DNA of 64,000 nt from Prevotella sp. tf2-5 (GCF_900115435.1 NZ_FOWK01000007.1:117617-181616), one strand, 5' to 3'. Numbered from the stretch's first letter, positions 53,445-61,895 are shown. A program made the numbers and translations. The notes: generated by a model not told the origin, from the sequence alone.

Positions 53445-54857
53445 TCACTTTTTCTTTATCTTAAAAGAATTCTCAATACTACTTAACTCGGAGGAGAACG
53501 ACTTGTCGACTTTCAGTCGCTGCTCGATGGCGGAACAGCTGTGGATCACTGTCGAGTGATCACGACCACCTATCAGTTGTCCGATACGGGAGGCTGGCAT
53601 CTTCGTGTACTTCTGAGCGAGATACATCGAAACCTGACGGACGATGACATAGTCACGCTTGCGAGACTTGCTGAAGACATTCTGCTGGGATACATTATAA
53701 TGGTCACAGACACGCTCCAGGATATCATCCACTGTCAGCGGTTTGTTGTCCACTTTCACGGCACGCTTGATGACACGCTCAGCCAGACGCATATCGACAT
53801 TGCTGTTATAAACAATAGAGTATGCCATCAGTGAGTTGACGACGCCCTCCAGGTCACGGACAGAACCATTGGCAGTCTCCGCGATAAACTGGATGACATC
53901 CTCTGGAATCTTCAGACCGTCACGCCTGCACTTGGCATGGAGGATATCCACACACAACTGTACGTTAGGCTTCTCCAACTCAGCGATCAGTCCACAGGCA
54001 AAGCGTGTCAACAGACGATCCTTCATACCTTGCAGATCCACAGGAGGACGGTCGCTGGCAAGGATGATCTGTTTACCATTACGGAACAGATGGTTGAAGA
54101 TATGGAAGAAGGTGTCCAGCGTCCTCGGTGCTGTCGCCCATTCCTGAATATCATCTACTATCAGGACATCAATGGTCTGATAGAAATGGATGAAGTCATT
54201 GACAGTATTCTGGCGGGTAGCATCAGCGAACTGTACCTGGAAGAGACGTGCTGAGACATACAACACACGCTTCTGCGGATACATTTCCTTACACCTCACA
54301 CCAATGGCGTTGATAAGATGCGTCTTACCACAACCAGAAGGACCGAACACGAAGAATGGGTTGAAAGTTGACTTTCCCGGATGCTCCGCAATGGTGAGTC
54401 CTACCGTACGGGGCAACTTATTGCTATCACCCTCGATGAAGGTCTGGAAAGTCTTATGGATATCCAACTGGGGATTCAGGTCCTGTGGGACAGCGGCATC
54501 CAGTGTCGTAGGAGCCTTGTTACCACGAGTCGTCTCCTGAGGACGCTCGATATTGACAGGCTCACTGCCCTCTTCCTCTACAGTCAGCTTATGGGCCTTA
54601 TCCACCACAATACGATAGTTGAGCTGGACGTTCTTACCGAAGCAACGGCATAACACCTTACTTAATAAGGTCACATAGTATTGCTCCAAATACTCATACA
54701 CGTAGCGACTGGGCACCTGTATGAGAAGAGTCTGCTTCTCCTCATCGTATTTCTCGAATACGATGGACGCAAACCATGTTTTATATTGCTGCTCCGTGAC
54801 GTTCTCCCTGATCAGATGAAGGCAGTCGCCCCAAAGCGCCTTTGGAGTTTTTTCCAT
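53445..54857 (-). CDS. dnaA: chromosomal replication initiator DnaA
   Basis: DnaA opens oriC and loads the replicative helicase. The 470 residues show domain I (LWGDCLHLIRENVTEQQYKTWF), a variable linker (about 90-150), the AAA+ core with Walker A GPSGCGKT (172-179) and Walker B VLIVDDIQEW (Asp235, Asp236). The C-terminal DNA-binding domain carries the signature GRDHSTVIHSCSAIEQRL. Length and motifs are normal. It is followed by a strong terminator and preceded by a 375-bp non-coding region with a plausible promoter. In that region I found no convincing cluster of DnaA boxes, so the origin cannot be placed here from reading alone. Confidence 0.97.
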   Translation of the reverse strand: MEKTPKALWGDCLHLIRENVTEQQYKTWFASIVFEKYDEEKQTLLIQVPSRYVYEYLEQYYVTLLSKVLCRCFGKNVQLNYRIVVDKAHKLTVEEEGSEPVNIERPQETTRGNKAPTTLDAAVPQDLNPQLDIHKTFQTFIEGDSNKLPRTVGLTIAEHPGKSTFNPFFVFGPSGCGKTHLINAIGVRCKEMYPQKRVLYVSARLFQVQFADATRQNTVNDFIHFYQTIDVLIVDDIQEWATAPRTLDTFFHIFNHLFRNGKQIILASDRPPVDLQGMKDRLLTRFACGLIAELEKPNVQLCVDILHAKCRRDGLKIPEDVIQFIAETANGSVRDLEGVVNSLMAYSIVYNSNVDMRLAERVIKRAVKVDNKPLTVDDILERVCDHYNVSQQNVFSKSRKRDYVIVRQVSMYLAQKYTKMPASRIGQLIGGRDHSTVIHSCSAIEQRLKVDKSFSSELSSIENSFKIKKK

Positions 54858-54924
54858 GCGGCGTTATACTTATTTAATTAATAAAACCAACCTTGTTAAA
54901 GAATATAGTTTTCGTTTTCGATTG

Positions 54925-54956
54925 CAAAGTTCGTACTTTTTTTTGATATATGCAAA
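54925..54956 (-). promoter_or_regulatory. probable promoter of dnaA
   Basis: On the minus strand TTTG (54956-54953) and GAACTTTG (54932-54925) are 20 bp apart. The -7 box has GA in place of TA but keeps TTTG. It would leave a leader of about 60 nt before the dnaA ATG. Confidence 0.5.
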
Positions 54957-55091
54957 TCGACCAGTTTACACGATTTTTTGACAACATCACGTAACTTGCT
55001 TAATTATGGGGAGTTAGAATTCCTTATGATGAATTTATCAATTCTTCATCTTGTAAAATTTCAAAACCCTGTCTATCAGCGATTTAACAAA

Positions 55092-55121
55092 AACTGCACA
55101 CGGGGTATCCAGTGTGCGGTT
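55092..55121 (-). terminator. terminator of the amidase-MCE operon
   Basis: On the minus strand AACCGCACAC and GTGTGCAGTT form a 10-bp stem (one G-T pair) followed by TTTTTG. It lies 111 bp after the MCE gene stop and before the dnaA promoter. Confidence 0.75.
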
Positions 55122-55232
55122 CTTTATTTGTTTCAGCTCCGAAAGCGATTAATATCAGGGAGTTCCATACTTTGTTGAAAAAACTCCACGCTCCTCATAA
55201 CTATTTAGACAAAATAAAAATTAGAAAGATAA

Positions 55233-56135
55233 TTATTTGTCTTTTTTGCCGAAAACTGAGAAGTGAACATAGCGTTTCGGATGAGCCTTGAGGTCTCTAA
55301 CCAGAGAGTCCGCATCTGCCACCGTAGTAGTCAGATTCTTATAGAGAGTAGCGTCACGCATCAGCAAGCCCAGCGTCCCCTCATTGCTGTTGAGTTTACG
55401 GGTCATCTCCTCCACATTGGCAAGAGTTTGGTTCACCTTAGCAGTCATCGCCTCCACGTCTATCGTACTCAGATTAGCTGTCAGACGCTGGGTATTACCC
55501 AACACACTATCCGCCTTGACCATCATTGACGGAACGTCATGTCCCAGGCGGGCAGACAACAACCTTAAATCAGCACTCGTCTTGTTCAGGTTAGCGGTCA
55601 TACCTTCCACGTTATGCAGTGTCTGCTGGAGTGCAGGATCCGCAAGCAGGACATTCAGACTTGTCAGGATGGAGTCCAGTTTAGGCATCATCGCCTCAAT
55701 GGCAGGAACCATAGCAGCGACCTTCGCCATCATCCCCAGCTCCACATTACCAGGAATAGTGTCACCTACTGCCACGAAACCTTGAGGATGCTGTGCCAAT
55801 ATCAGGTTGATTTTAATGTTACCCAACAGGTCGCTGGATATCTCCGCATGAGAGCCGACAGGCAAACGCATCTCCTTATTCAGCTCTACGACAGCGACAA
55901 TACGCTCAGGTTGCTGATAGTCATAATTAATACCCTTTACCACACCCACCTTAAAGCCATTGGCATAGACAGGTGACGAAGCGGATAGTCCACTGACGTC
56001 ATTAAAGGCGACATAATAGGAGTTGGAATTGGAGAAGACGCTCAATCCCTTCAGGAAATTCAAGCCAAAATACAGCACGACGAGTGCCAGGATGGCTACA
56101 CAAGCTATCTGTACTTCTTTCGTAAAGAACTTCAT
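55233..56135 (-). CDS. MlaD/MCE-family lipid transport protein
   Basis: The 300-residue protein has one N-terminal membrane anchor (about 9-25, VAILALVVLYFGLNFL) and a periplasmic MCE domain (about 38-130). That domain contains YYVAFNDVSGLSASSPVYANG, FKVGVVKGINYD and DLLGNIKINLI. The rest (about 135-290) is a long helical region with Asn/Leu/Thr heptad-like repeats, which may form a coiled coil or barrel. MCE proteins form hexameric rings that move phospholipids between the membranes with an MlaE/MlaF ABC transporter. No mlaE or mlaF is adjacent. It follows the amidase gene by 12 bp, an arrangement I recall from other Bacteroidetes. Confidence 0.9.
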   Translation of the reverse strand: MKFFTKEVQIACVAILALVVLYFGLNFLKGLSVFSNSNSYYVAFNDVSGLSASSPVYANGFKVGVVKGINYDYQQPERIVAVVELNKEMRLPVGSHAEISSDLLGNIKINLILAQHPQGFVAVGDTIPGNVELGMMAKVAAMVPAIEAMMPKLDSILTSLNVLLADPALQQTLHNVEGMTANLNKTSADLRLLSARLGHDVPSMMVKADSVLGNTQRLTANLSTIDVEAMTAKVNQTLANVEEMTRKLNSNEGTLGLLMRDATLYKNLTTTVADADSLVRDLKAHPKRYVHFSVFGKKDK

Positions 56136-56147
56136 ATCTATATCTTT

Positions 56148-57404
56148 TTATTTTTTCTTTGCTCTGTATTCACGGATGGCAACACGGATGTCCACCTTCT
56201 GTCCTCCCTTGAAGGCGATGACAAAAGCCTCAGGGAAGTTCTTCACCAGACTCTCACGCACTTGTACTATCTCGTCATAGTCTGTTGACTCACCAACGGT
56301 ATATTTGTAGAAACCACCTTCCTCGTAGTATTTCGCCGCCGGTTGCCCATTCAACTGTTTCTTGGAGATCTTTTTGGGAGAGGCACTGGCGAGAATCTGT
56401 ACTTTGAAGATGAGGGAAGCATCCTGCACGTTGGTATTCTCTTTCGTCACCTCCACAGGCTCAGCAGTGACAGCGGTCTCTTTCTGCGGTGTCGCAGGGA
56501 CTGTCGTCTTAGTAGGTTCATTCTGTGTCACCACAGGGGGTGTCGTCTCAGCGAGCTCCTCTTTCTCCTCTTTGGGTGGTACCACGGAAGGGATATTCAC
56601 CGGTTGTGTCTGCTCTGCTTGATAGGGTACGGTGATTCTTCCGTCATACTTACGCTTATAGTCGAGGAAAGCCTTATAGATACCATAGCCCAGACGGTCG
56701 ATGCCGTCCCCGCTATTCAGGAACCGTTCCTCCTCAGGGGTAGTAATAAAACCCAACTCTATCAGACAACTGGGCATCGAGGTCTCGCGGAGCACCAGGA
56801 ATCCTGCCTGCTTGACACCCTTGTTCTGACGATTGGCAGATGCGCAAGCGTGCTTCTGTACATATTTCGCCAGTTCCACACTCTGTGCCATGTTCTTATC
56901 CTGCATGAACTCGAACATGATATAGCTCTCACTTGAATTGGGGTCGAAACCCTCGTAGCGTTGTTTATAGTCCTTCTCTATCAAGATGACCGAGTTCTCA
57001 CGCTTTGCCACTTCCAGATTGGTCCCTGCACGGTGCATTCCCAACGTATAGGTCTCCAGTCCCATGACCCTTTTCCCTTTTGGTACGGCATTGGTGTGAA
57101 TAGAGACAAACAGGTCTGCTTTGTTCCTGTTGGCAATGTCCGCACGAGTATGAAGTGGGATAAACACATCCTTCTTACGGGTATAAATCACTTTCACGTC
57201 GGGACAGTTGTCCTCTACATAACGACCAAAAGCCAATGCTACGTTCAGATTGATATTCTTTTCCTTGGAGAAGGCACCCAGCGCACCGGCATCATGACCG
57301 CCATGACCAGCATCGATGACCAGTGTGAATTTCTTGTTCGCAGCGATAGCCATCACTGCGAGGAAGAGTGTCATCCAAAAGAGAGAAAAAATCCTTTTCT
57401 TCAT
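56148..57404 (-). CDS. N-acetylmuramoyl-L-alanine amidase with SPOR-like tail
   Basis: Amidase_3 enzymes are zinc hydrolases that cut the stem peptide from muramic acid during cell separation. After a signal peptide (residues 1-21) the domain shows VIDAGHGGHDAGALG (first zinc His), SKEKNINLNVA (Glu) and LFVSIHTNAV (second His). CLIELGFITTPEEERFL contains the catalytic Glu. A Pro/Thr/Glu linker (about 250-330) leads to a C-terminal SPOR-like domain (FKVQILASASPKKI to VDIRVAIREY), which would target denuded glycan at the division site. I chose the ATG at 57404 (418 aa) because a TAATTTTG promoter box overlaps the longer TTG start at 57428. Confidence 0.92.
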   Translation of the reverse strand: MKKRIFSLFWMTLFLAVMAIAANKKFTLVIDAGHGGHDAGALGAFSKEKNINLNVALAFGRYVEDNCPDVKVIYTRKKDVFIPLHTRADIANRNKADLFVSIHTNAVPKGKRVMGLETYTLGMHRAGTNLEVAKRENSVILIEKDYKQRYEGFDPNSSESYIMFEFMQDKNMAQSVELAKYVQKHACASANRQNKGVKQAGFLVLRETSMPSCLIELGFITTPEEERFLNSGDGIDRLGYGIYKAFLDYKRKYDGRITVPYQAEQTQPVNIPSVVPPKEEKEELAETTPPVVTQNEPTKTTVPATPQKETAVTAEPVEVTKENTNVQDASLIFKVQILASASPKKISKKQLNGQPAAKYYEEGGFYKYTVGESTDYDEIVQVRESLVKNFPEAFVIAFKGGQKVDIRVAIREYRAKKK

Positions 57405-57425
57405 ATATCTATATATAATAAGGTG

Positions 57426-57433
57426 CAAAATTA
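57426..57433 (-). promoter_or_regulatory. -7 promoter element of the amidase-MCE operon
   Basis: The minus strand reads TAATTTTG, a consensus -7 box, 21 bp upstream of the amidase ATG at 57404. The -33 region lacks an exact TTTG. Confidence 0.55.
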
Positions 57434-57459
57434 CGCATTTTCCACGTAAAAACCCTTAC

Positions 57460-57843
57460 TTATCCTTTAGTTTTATCATTTATTAAATGTAATTCCACGC
57501 CTGCCCCCTGACAATCTGCTCCCATCGGGGGATTGACCTTTGTCAGCCAGAGATCAATACTCAGAATCTTCGGATCAGAAGCGAAGAGAGCCTCTGCTAT
57601 CCTGCCAGCGACCCGTTCCAACAGAGCGGAAGGCTGTTCCATCTCTTTTCTGACCAAGGCATAGACCTCCGCATAGTTGAGGGTATCACTGACCTCATCC
57701 GTCCGCATCGCCTTGGAGATGTCATAGCCCATACGGAGTGAGACGAGGAAGTCGCCACCCACCTTACGTTCCTGGGGCATGACACCATGGAAGGCGTGGA
57801 AACGGAGATCCTTTAAGAAGATATATCCCGACTCTATCCGCAT
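57460..57843 (-). CDS. folB: dihydroneopterin aldolase FolB
   Basis: FolB cleaves 7,8-dihydroneopterin to 6-hydroxymethyl-dihydropterin in folate synthesis. The 127 residues have the expected start GYIFLKDLRFHAFHGVMPQERKVGGDF (as two segments: LRFHAFHGV with the conserved HGV, and PQERKVGGDF). DTLNYAEVYALVRKEM contains the Tyr of the active site, and LLERVAGRIAEALF the conserved Glu. WLTKVNPPMGADCQGAGVEL ends the domain, with a Lys and Pro typical of the family. It follows the upstream gene by 5 bp on the same strand. It is a normal-length, intact enzyme. Confidence 0.93.
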   Translation of the reverse strand: MRIESGYIFLKDLRFHAFHGVMPQERKVGGDFLVSLRMGYDISKAMRTDEVSDTLNYAEVYALVRKEMEQPSALLERVAGRIAEALFASDPKILSIDLWLTKVNPPMGADCQGAGVELHLINDKTKG

Positions 57844-57848
57844 GTCGC

Positions 57849-58370
57849 TCAGTCTTGTGTTTCCTCCAGGTCGTCAACATTGCCCGGGAGGTATTTCTTC
57901 AAGGCACGTTCTACGCCAACCTTCCAGGTGTTAATACTCTCGTCCTTCAACGACAGAGAGGCGACCAGACGGATGACATGCTCCAAGGGCATCCGGTAGC
58001 GAAGCACACCAGAGATGAGCTTGGCATAGTTCCAATACTCCGGGTTGAACTTCTCGGAAAGACCTTCCACCGTTGTCTTGTAGCCGCGTTTGTTCTCAAA
58101 CTGGAAGTCGTAGCGTTTCGAGCCGTCAGGGTTGACTTGTTTGATGATCTTGCCTCTGGTGACGGTCTTAGGGAGCACAATACCCTCCTCGTCATCCTGC
58201 AACCCTGTGAAGATCTCATAGGGGTAACCATCCAGCAGTCCGACGAAAGCCACCCATTTCTCCTTGTTATTCTGGAAACGTACCACATCACACTCTAAAA
58301 CCTGGGGACGGACCTCCACCACTTCAGGGCGTTGGTCTTGTAATGATTCCTTTTTGCTATTTCCTTCCAT
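57849..58370 (-). CDS. conserved protein like the C-terminal domain of class II ribonucleotide reductase
   Basis: The 173 residues carry VLECDVVRFQNNKEKWVAFV, GLLDGYPYEIFTGLQDDEEG, KRYDFQFENKRGYKTTVEGL and AKLISGVLRYRMPLEHVIRL. I associate this pattern with the TSCPD-like C-terminal part of adenosylcobalamin-dependent (NrdJ) ribonucleotide reductases. Here it stands alone, without the catalytic barrel. It has no signal peptide and no cysteine pair. It is the first gene of a unit with folB, from a strong promoter. It could be a free regulatory or redox-partner subunit, or a family that only shares the fold. The assignment is from memory and could be wrong. Confidence 0.55.
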   Translation of the reverse strand: MEGNSKKESLQDQRPEVVEVRPQVLECDVVRFQNNKEKWVAFVGLLDGYPYEIFTGLQDDEEGIVLPKTVTRGKIIKQVNPDGSKRYDFQFENKRGYKTTVEGLSEKFNPEYWNYAKLISGVLRYRMPLEHVIRLVASLSLKDESINTWKVGVERALKKYLPGNVDDLEETQD

Positions 58371-58389
58371 AAATTTATTGTTTTGACGG

Positions 58390-58420
58390 CAAAGGTACGA
58401 TTAAACGAGCACAAAACAAA
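58390..58420 (-). promoter_or_regulatory. promoter of the folB unit
   Basis: On the minus strand TTTG (58420-58417) and TACCTTTG (58397-58390) are 19 bp apart, both exact matches. It lies 20 bp upstream of the first start codon. Confidence 0.75.
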
Positions 58421-58472
58421 GAATTTTATTCTTTTTTTTGTCGAGTGTGAGTACTTTCGGCATTTTTAATGC

Positions 58473-58487
58473 CAAAGGTACGATTAA
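58473..58487 (-). promoter_or_regulatory. second copy of the folB-unit -7 region
   Basis: The 15-bp sequence CAAAGGTACGATTAA (plus sense) is present here and again at 58390-58404. It carries TACCTTTG on the minus strand. A matching -33 box is not evident, so this may be a weak tandem promoter or a duplicated fragment. Confidence 0.4.
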
Positions 58488-58553
58488 TTTTCTTTTCGGA
58501 CAACTTTTTCAGAGAAAACCGCTCGAAAGTTTTCCTTTTTGGGAAAGATTATG

Positions 58554-58561
58554 TAATTTTG
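58554..58561 (+). promoter_or_regulatory. possible -7 element of the nitroreductase gene
   Basis: TAATTTTG matches the consensus but ends only 4 bp before the ATG at 58566, so transcription would start at or after the start codon. Either the transcript is leaderless or the real promoter lies further up. Confidence 0.35.
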
Positions 58562-58565
58562 CAGT

Positions 58566-59306
58566 ATGAAAAATCTGACAATCCGGCGAACAATTCGCCA
58601 ATACAGCAACAAAGAAGTGAGCCAAGAGCTCCTCAACCGTCTCATGACAGACGCCAGTCGTACACAGACCATGGGTAACCTGCAACTGTATAGTGTGGTG
58701 GTGACCCGCTCGGAAGAGATGAAACAGAAACTGGCACCTGCCCATTTCAACCAACCCATGGTGATACAAGCTCCTGTGGTACTCACCATCTGCGCAGACT
58801 TCAACCGCACCTCCACATGGGCACGCTGTCGGAAAGCAGAGCCGGGCTACGACAACTTCCTCAGTTTCATCAATGCGGCAACGGACGCCTTGCTCTATAC
58901 GCAGACGCTCTGTAACCTCATGGACGAGGAGGGACTGGGTTACTGCTATCTGGGTACCACTGTCTATATGCCTCAACAGATTATCGATATCCTGGAACTG
59001 CCGAGACTCGTGATGCCTATTGCAACACTGACGGTAGGATGGCCTGCCGAGGAGCCTCCCCTCTCCGACCGTCTGCCGCTGGAGAGTTTTATACATGAGG
59101 AGACCTACCATGACTATACCGCTAAGGACATCGACACCTATTATATATATAAAGAACAACTGGACGAGAACCGTCGCTTCTGTGAAATTAACCAGAAGGA
59201 GACACTCGCCCAGATATTCACGGACATCCGCTATACGAAGAAAGACAACGAGACAATGTCATCAGGACTATTGGAAGCGCTCAAGCACCAAGGGTTCCTG
59301 GACTAG
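58566..59306 (+). CDS. nitroreductase-family FMN oxidoreductase
   Basis: The 246-residue flavoprotein starts with TIRRTIRQYSNKEVSQELLN, the FMN-phosphate-binding region of the family. TMGNLQLYSVVVTRSEEMKQ and QPMVIQAPVVLTICADFNRT follow. FINAATDALLYTQTLCNLMDEEGLGYCYLGT forms the dimer and flavin site (two segments). MPIATLTVGWPAEEPPLSDRLPLES is the C-terminal FMN loop. Members reduce nitro compounds, quinones or enoates with NAD(P)H; the substrate here is unknown. It is a single plus-strand gene between two minus-strand units. Confidence 0.9.
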   Translation: MKNLTIRRTIRQYSNKEVSQELLNRLMTDASRTQTMGNLQLYSVVVTRSEEMKQKLAPAHFNQPMVIQAPVVLTICADFNRTSTWARCRKAEPGYDNFLSFINAATDALLYTQTLCNLMDEEGLGYCYLGTTVYMPQQIIDILELPRLVMPIATLTVGWPAEEPPLSDRLPLESFIHEETYHDYTAKDIDTYYIYKEQLDENRRFCEINQKETLAQIFTDIRYTKKDNETMSSGLLEALKHQGFLD

Positions 59307-59320
59307 TGAGAGGTAAAAGA

Positions 59321-59422
59321 TTAGTAGAAATAATGCTTACGAATAGCACTGACTGCATCCTGTGCCCATAAAACCGGAACACAAGATGCAGTCATGAGTA
59401 TAAAGAATATTATACGCTTCAT
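59321..59422 (-). pseudogene. truncated secreted peptide (33 codons) after the hexuronate carrier
   Basis: An ATG at 59422 opens a 33-residue frame with a full signal peptide (MKRIIFFILMTASCVPVLWA) and only QDAVSAIRKHYFY after it. It begins 6 bp after the carrier gene stop, so it lies in the uronate operon. DAVSAIRKHY looks like the first helix of a longer secreted protein, so I read it as the remnant of a gene truncated where the convergent nitroreductase gene now ends. A true short exported peptide is the alternative. Confidence 0.5.
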
Positions 59423-59428
59423 CTTCGA

Positions 59429-60886
59429 TTACTCATCTACGACAATGGGCTTGTACTTAGGAACAAGCGCCTTCATGATACACCAACCAATCAGGTAGGC
59501 GACAGCGCAGATGCAGAACACCACCATATAGGCGGCAGGCTTTCCCTCGAAACCGAAGAAGGTGAAAGCAGCTCCCTGATCAGCTGCCCAGTCGAAGAAC
59601 TTACCGCTACCGAGGTTGATGCTCATAGAACCCAGACCACCAGCCATCGTTCCTAAACCGACGATGGTACCAATCGTTGACTTGGGGAACATGTCACCAA
59701 TGGTAGAGAACAGGTTTGCAGACCATGCCTGATGACCAGCGCCCAGCAGACCGATCAGGATAGCGGGCCACCATGCGCTATAGGCTCCCATAGGCTGTGC
59801 GAAAAGACCCAATACAGGGAAGCATGCGAAGATAAACATGGCACGCATACGACCCAGATAGGGGTTCATTCCCTTCTTGTCGACGAAATAGGTAGGCAGA
59901 TAACCACCACCGATGGAGAGAATCGTCACAATGGCATAGAGGGTGAAGATCAGTGCGATACCCATAGCAGAGTCTGACGTGTAACCATACTGGTCTGAGA
60001 AGTAAGCAGGAGCCCAGAACAGGAAGAACCACCATACACCGTCCGTCATGAACTTACCGACGAGGAACGACCATGTCTGCTTGTAGGTGAAACACTTCAG
60101 GAACGGTATCGTCTTCTCCTCCTTCACGGCATCACGGTTCTGAGCCTCAGCGATATCATTATCCTGCTCGATGTAGTTAAGCTCTGCCTGGTTGACACGT
60201 TTGTTCTGTGCAGGTTTCTCATAGAGCCACATCCACAGTCCCATCCAGATGAAACCGAGGGCACCGATGATGATAAACGCCATTTCCCAACCCCAGGCAC
60301 GAGCCAACAGGGGAATCGTTGCGGGAGCGGCAAGTGCACCAACGGAGGCACCACTATTGAAGATAGAGGTGGAGAACGCACGGTCTTTCTTGGGGAAATA
60401 CTCCGCGGTAGCCTTGATGGCAGCGGGGAAGTTACCAGCCTCACCAACGGCAAGGATCAGACGACAAGAGAGGAACAGCCATACGGAGATGGTAGCGATG
60501 GCGACAGCAGCGTCAGAGCCTGCCTGTACGGCACGCAGTGCGTCGATGGAGTCATAGCCCTCGACGGTCATAGCCACCCAGCCGCAACCAGCATGCAGCA
60601 CAGCACCCAATGACCATACGAAGATGGCGATCAGGTAACCTTTCTTAGTGCCCATCCAGTCAATGAACTTTCCTGCGAAGAGGTTGGCGATAGCATAGAA
60701 CAGTGAGAACAGACCTGTTATCGTTCCGTAGTCACCATCGGTCCAGTGGAACTCTGGGGCAATGAAGTCCTTCCAAGTTAATGATAAGACCTGGCGGTCC
60801 ATGTAGTTAATTGTCGTTGCCAGGAAGAGCAACGCACAGATGACCCAACGGAAGTTGGACATTTTAGTTGTTTGAATAGGAGTCAT
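59429..60886 (-). CDS. MFS hexuronate transporter (ExuT-like)
   Basis: The 485-residue protein is of the major facilitator superfamily (anion:cation symporter branch) with about 12 helices. FRWVICALLFLATTINYMDR is the family start. GLFSLFYAIANLFAGKFIDWMGTKKGY carries the motif-A loop (two segments), and LILAVGEAGNFPAAIKATAEYFPKKDRAFS matches ExuT/GudP transporters of galacturonate and glucuronate. KTQ-like acidic loop residues (VNQAELNYIEQDNDIAEAQN) lie between helices 6 and 7. With KduI next to it, import of pectin- or glycosaminoglycan-derived uronates is the likely role. It starts 34 bp after kduI. A second Met (residue 9) is also possible. Confidence 0.92.
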   Translation of the reverse strand: MTPIQTTKMSNFRWVICALLFLATTINYMDRQVLSLTWKDFIAPEFHWTDGDYGTITGLFSLFYAIANLFAGKFIDWMGTKKGYLIAIFVWSLGAVLHAGCGWVAMTVEGYDSIDALRAVQAGSDAAVAIATISVWLFLSCRLILAVGEAGNFPAAIKATAEYFPKKDRAFSTSIFNSGASVGALAAPATIPLLARAWGWEMAFIIIGALGFIWMGLWMWLYEKPAQNKRVNQAELNYIEQDNDIAEAQNRDAVKEEKTIPFLKCFTYKQTWSFLVGKFMTDGVWWFFLFWAPAYFSDQYGYTSDSAMGIALIFTLYAIVTILSIGGGYLPTYFVDKKGMNPYLGRMRAMFIFACFPVLGLFAQPMGAYSAWWPAILIGLLGAGHQAWSANLFSTIGDMFPKSTIGTIVGLGTMAGGLGSMSINLGSGKFFDWAADQGAAFTFFGFEGKPAAYMVVFCICAVAYLIGWCIMKALVPKYKPIVVDE

Positions 60887-60920
60887 AATATTTATTGTTT
60901 TCTATATTTCGAGATGACGA

Positions 60921-61895
60921 CTATTTGATGTCGATTACGGGGATATTATCCTTGTCGTTATAGTAGAGGTTCTCACCTGCCATACCCCAGATAAAAGTAT
61001 AGTAATAGGTACCTGCGGCAGCATGCATGCTCCACTCCGGTGACATGATAGCCTGCTCGTTATGCAACCATACCACACGGCTCTCCTGGGGCTCACCCAT
61101 GATATGGGCAATGGTCTGCTCTTGGGGCAGGTTGAAATAGTAATATGCCTCGATACGGCGACCATGGGTATGAGGTGGCATCGTGTTCCAGGCGGCACCC
61201 GGGTTGAGCTGTGTCAGACCAAGTTGCAGCTGACAGGGACCTTCCTCCAGGACATCGTTGACAATCAACTTATACACCGTACGGTTGTTACACTCCTCCA
61301 GGGAGCCTACAGGTCCCCATACGGCAGCCTTCAGCGAGCCCTTACGACCGTCGAGGGTCACCCACTGTGTCTTATAGTGCTGATGAGCGGTGGCAGAGTT
61401 CAGATAGAACTTGGCAGGTTTGGCGGCATCCTTCGAGCGGAAGAGAACTTCCTTGTTCACATCCTTGTCCTTACCGATATGTCCACGACCGATATAGAGA
61501 GCCTCTTTCGGAGCCAAGGCATACTCCTTACCGTCGACGATCACCACGCCGTCGCCCTGACCGCAGTTCACCACGCCCAGCTCACGGTTATAGAGGAAAT
61601 ACTTCTCCTTGATACCGGGGTCGACATCCAGTCCCAGTTCCTGGAAGTTCTCCAACTTGAGAGTCTTGGTAACAGGCATCGCACCACCGAAGATAAAACG
61701 GTCGTAGTGCGAATACGTCAGGTTAATCTCGTCAGCCACCATCACCTTCTCCATAACGAAGCGCTCACGCAAGGTCTTCGTATCGTAGTGCTTCACGTCC
61801 TCTGGATGACAGGCTGTCTGGAAACTCACTTTCTGTTGGCCATACACAGCCGTCATCATTCCCATAAGCATTAATGTCAAAATTGTCTTTTTCAT
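60921..61895 (-). CDS. kduI: KduI-type 5-dehydro-4-deoxyglucuronate isomerase with a signal peptide
   Basis: KduI isomerises 5-keto-4-deoxyuronate, made from unsaturated uronate, to 3-deoxy-D-glycero-2,5-hexodiulosonate. The cupin has its zinc ligands: His242, His244 and Glu249 in [14 protein letters not shown], and His291 in [38 protein letters not shown] and [13 protein letters not shown] are family motifs. Standard KduI is about 278 residues and cytoplasmic. This one is 324 residues because it carries a signal peptide ([20 protein letters not shown]). It should therefore work in the periplasm. It is flanked by a PTS-type EIIC gene 3 bp upstream and a hexuronate carrier gene downstream, forming one operon. 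Confidence 0.92.
   Translation of the reverse strand: MKKTILTLMLMGMMTAVYGQQKVSFQTACHPEDVKHYDTKTLRERFVMEKVMVADEINLTYSHYDRFIFGGAMPVTKTLKLENFQELGLDVDPGIKEKYFLYNRELGVVNCGQGDGVVIVDGKEYALAPKEALYIGRGHIGKDKDVNKEVLFRSKDAAKPAKFYLNSATAHQHYKTQWVTLDGRKGSLKAAVWGPVGSLEECNNRTVYKLIVNDVLEEGPCQLQLGLTQLNPGAAWNTMPPHTHGRRIEAYYYFNLPQEQTIAHIMGEPQESRVVWLHNEQAIMSPEWSMHAAAGTYYYTFIWGMAGENLYYNDKDNIPVIDIK

Larger units (their letters stand above)
54858..55232. other. 375-bp AT-rich region upstream of dnaA
   Basis: The region contains the dnaA promoter and, further right, the terminator of the amidase-MCE operon. It has no credible gene. I looked for DnaA boxes of the TTATCCACA type on both strands and saw none that match well. 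Short plus-strand reading frames here lack start signals and conserved patterns. Confidence 0.75.

Noticed and set aside
54978..55178. 66-codon plus-strand frame in the dnaA leader
   Set aside because: No start signal, no recognisable sequence, and it crosses the terminator of the minus-strand operon.
54858..55232. oriC with DnaA boxes
   Set aside because: No sequence close to TTATCCACA occurs in a cluster on either strand.
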